A DNA stretch of 14,504 nt, taken from positions 1 to 14,504 of the forward strand of contig DAOVNC010000040.1 of assembly GCA_030630445.1 (NCBI GenBank). The letters are read 5' to 3'. Positions 13,728 to 14,504 of this stretch are shown here, piece by piece; within the stretch, counting starts at the first letter, position 1, and every line of letters begins with the position of its first letter. The notes beneath the pieces were generated by a model. It made no database searches. It was not told the origin of the DNA and worked only from the letters and a program-made list of their open reading frames with translations. The DNA is from Kiritimatiellales bacterium. GTDB lineage: Bacteria; Verrucomicrobiota; Kiritimatiellia; Kiritimatiellales; Pontiellaceae. Made by a program: the position numbers and the translations under genes.

Positions 13728-14504
13728 ATGAAAAAAATTCTGGTTTTAATGTTGGGCATGGGCTGCGTAGGCATGGCGCTGGCCACCGAGAATGAACGCC
13801 GATGGTTCGTGGACGGCAATCTGGTCTATGAGCGGGGGAGCGCGCTGAGCACCGAATACCTGCAGAAGCATGCGCCGGACTTTTCGAAGAAACTGGCGGG
13901 CATACTGCCGTGGGTGGTGCGCATCGAGGTGAGGCACTCGTTTGAAGGAAACGGCTATAAGTCGAACCACGGCACGGGGATCATCCTGAAAGGCGGAAAG
14001 GTGCTCACCGCAAACCATGTGCTGACCGAGAACGTGACCGGCGAGACGCTACAGGTTGTTTTAACGCTGGCGGATGGACGGATATTTTCTGCTTCGATTG
14101 AAAAACAGGGCGAGAAAGATTGGGCCCGTCTGCAGATGGAGATCCCGGACGGGCAGGAGAAACTACTTGAATCCCCGATTGTGATAAAGGCGGCGACTCC
14201 CGGCGAAACTGCGGTTTTCATCGGCTACCCGGCCCGGTTGGGGCTCGACGGGCAGGGGCAGGTGAAATCGTTCCACAAAGGGGATGAAGCGCAGGGAATT
14301 TCGGCAGACAAGCTTGCTCCCATGCTCGTGGTGGCCTCTGCGGAGGATCTGGACGCAATGACCCTAAAGCCGCTGGCAGGGTTCCCCCCGGTAGGCGGGA
14401 TGAGCGGCGGGCCGATCATCAACCTGAAAGGCCAGTTTATTGCCGTGCAACACGCTGTTTCCAAAACCACGGAAGATGCGACCGGGAAGATTCTCTACTA
14501 CAAG
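13728..14504 (+). CDS. Exported trypsin-like serine protease (3' truncated)
   Basis: An open frame runs from ATG 13728 to the window end without a stop: 259 codons visible. An ATG directly before it (13725) and one at 13662 are in frame, but 13728 begins a good signal peptide (MKKILVLMLGMGCVGMALA, cut before TENERR). No Shine-Dalgarno sequence is seen. The S1/DegP-type catalytic triad is complete: H97 in VLTANHVL, D131 in KDWARLQM and S226 in GGMSGGPIINLKG. Gly-Thr-Gly in NHGTGIIL (about 84-91) is the usual strand before the His. Residues about 20-65 form an N-terminal segment without recognised fold. It should work in the periplasm or outside the cell as an endopeptidase. Whether a PDZ domain follows, as in HtrA/DegP, cannot be seen. 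The Asp motif is DWA instead of the common DLA/DIA. Confidence 0.85.
   Translation, partial: MKKILVLMLGMGCVGMALATENERRWFVDGNLVYERGSALSTEYLQKHAPDFSKKLAGILPWVVRIEVRHSFEGNGYKSNHGTGIILKGGKVLTANHVLTENVTGETLQVVLTLADGRIFSASIEKQGEKDWARLQMEIPDGQEKLLESPIVIKAATPGETAVFIGYPARLGLDGQGQVKSFHKGDEAQGISADKLAPMLVVASAEDLDAMTLKPLAGFPPVGGMSGGPIINLKGQFIAVQHAVSKTTEDATGKILYYK

Noticed and set aside
1..14504. Defence island, mobile element, CRISPR or secondary-metabolite cluster
   Set aside because: No nuclease, transposase, integrase, repeat-spacer array or biosynthetic gene is present; every long gene belongs to a sensing, transport, envelope or housekeeping family.

Overview
The window looks like an ordinary chromosomal stretch of a Gram-negative, moderately GC-rich bacterium. 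Outer-membrane (DUF481) and secreted proteins, a sugar-type SGLT symporter, a large multi-domain glycosidase-like protein and a TlpA protein with an extra N-terminal domain together suggest a carbohydrate-degrading member of the PVC group (Kiritimatiellota or Verrucomicrobiota type). That is inference from gene style only, because there is no rRNA or other taxonomic marker. I see no CRISPR array, insertion sequence, integrase, phage gene, tRNA or rRNA.

Layout. (1) Bases 1-1804 hold the 3' part of a membrane sensor: a Cache domain, one membrane helix, a PAS domain and a DUF294-type nucleotidyltransferase with its C-terminal partner domain. (2) Bases 2069-5017 encode a secreted GH43-like beta-propeller protein with a jelly-roll domain inserted between propeller blades, followed by two LamG-like modules. 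(3) Bases 5166-6326 encode an exported TlpA/ResA-like thioredoxin with a large novel N-terminal domain. (4) Bases 6474-7856 are a two-gene operon, short NfeD plus a QmcA-type SPFH protein, preceded by a leader with interlocked inverted repeats and closed by a clear terminator. (5) Bases 7955-9715 hold rlmH tightly followed by a DUF481 outer-membrane beta-barrel. (6) Bases 9723-10100, on the minus strand, encode a small CbiX-type chelatase converging on the DUF481 gene. (7) Bases 10317-12278 encode a vSGLT-like sodium/sugar symporter, followed by two strong hairpins, the second a textbook terminator. (8) Bases 12407-13657 encode an MFS transporter. (9) From base 13728 to the window end runs a trypsin-like serine protease, cut off by the window.

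How they may fit together: the GH43-like protein and the SGLT-type symporter could serve extracellular saccharide breakdown and sugar uptake, but they lie 5 kb apart with housekeeping genes between them, so no operon links them. The NfeD/SPFH pair is a classic membrane-organisation module. The points most worth a second look are the Cache-PAS-DUF294 architecture, the split propeller with an altered catalytic position, the leader upstream of nfeD, the missing PH motif in RlmH and the roughly 100-residue insertion in the symporter. I did not find a convincing new multi-gene system.
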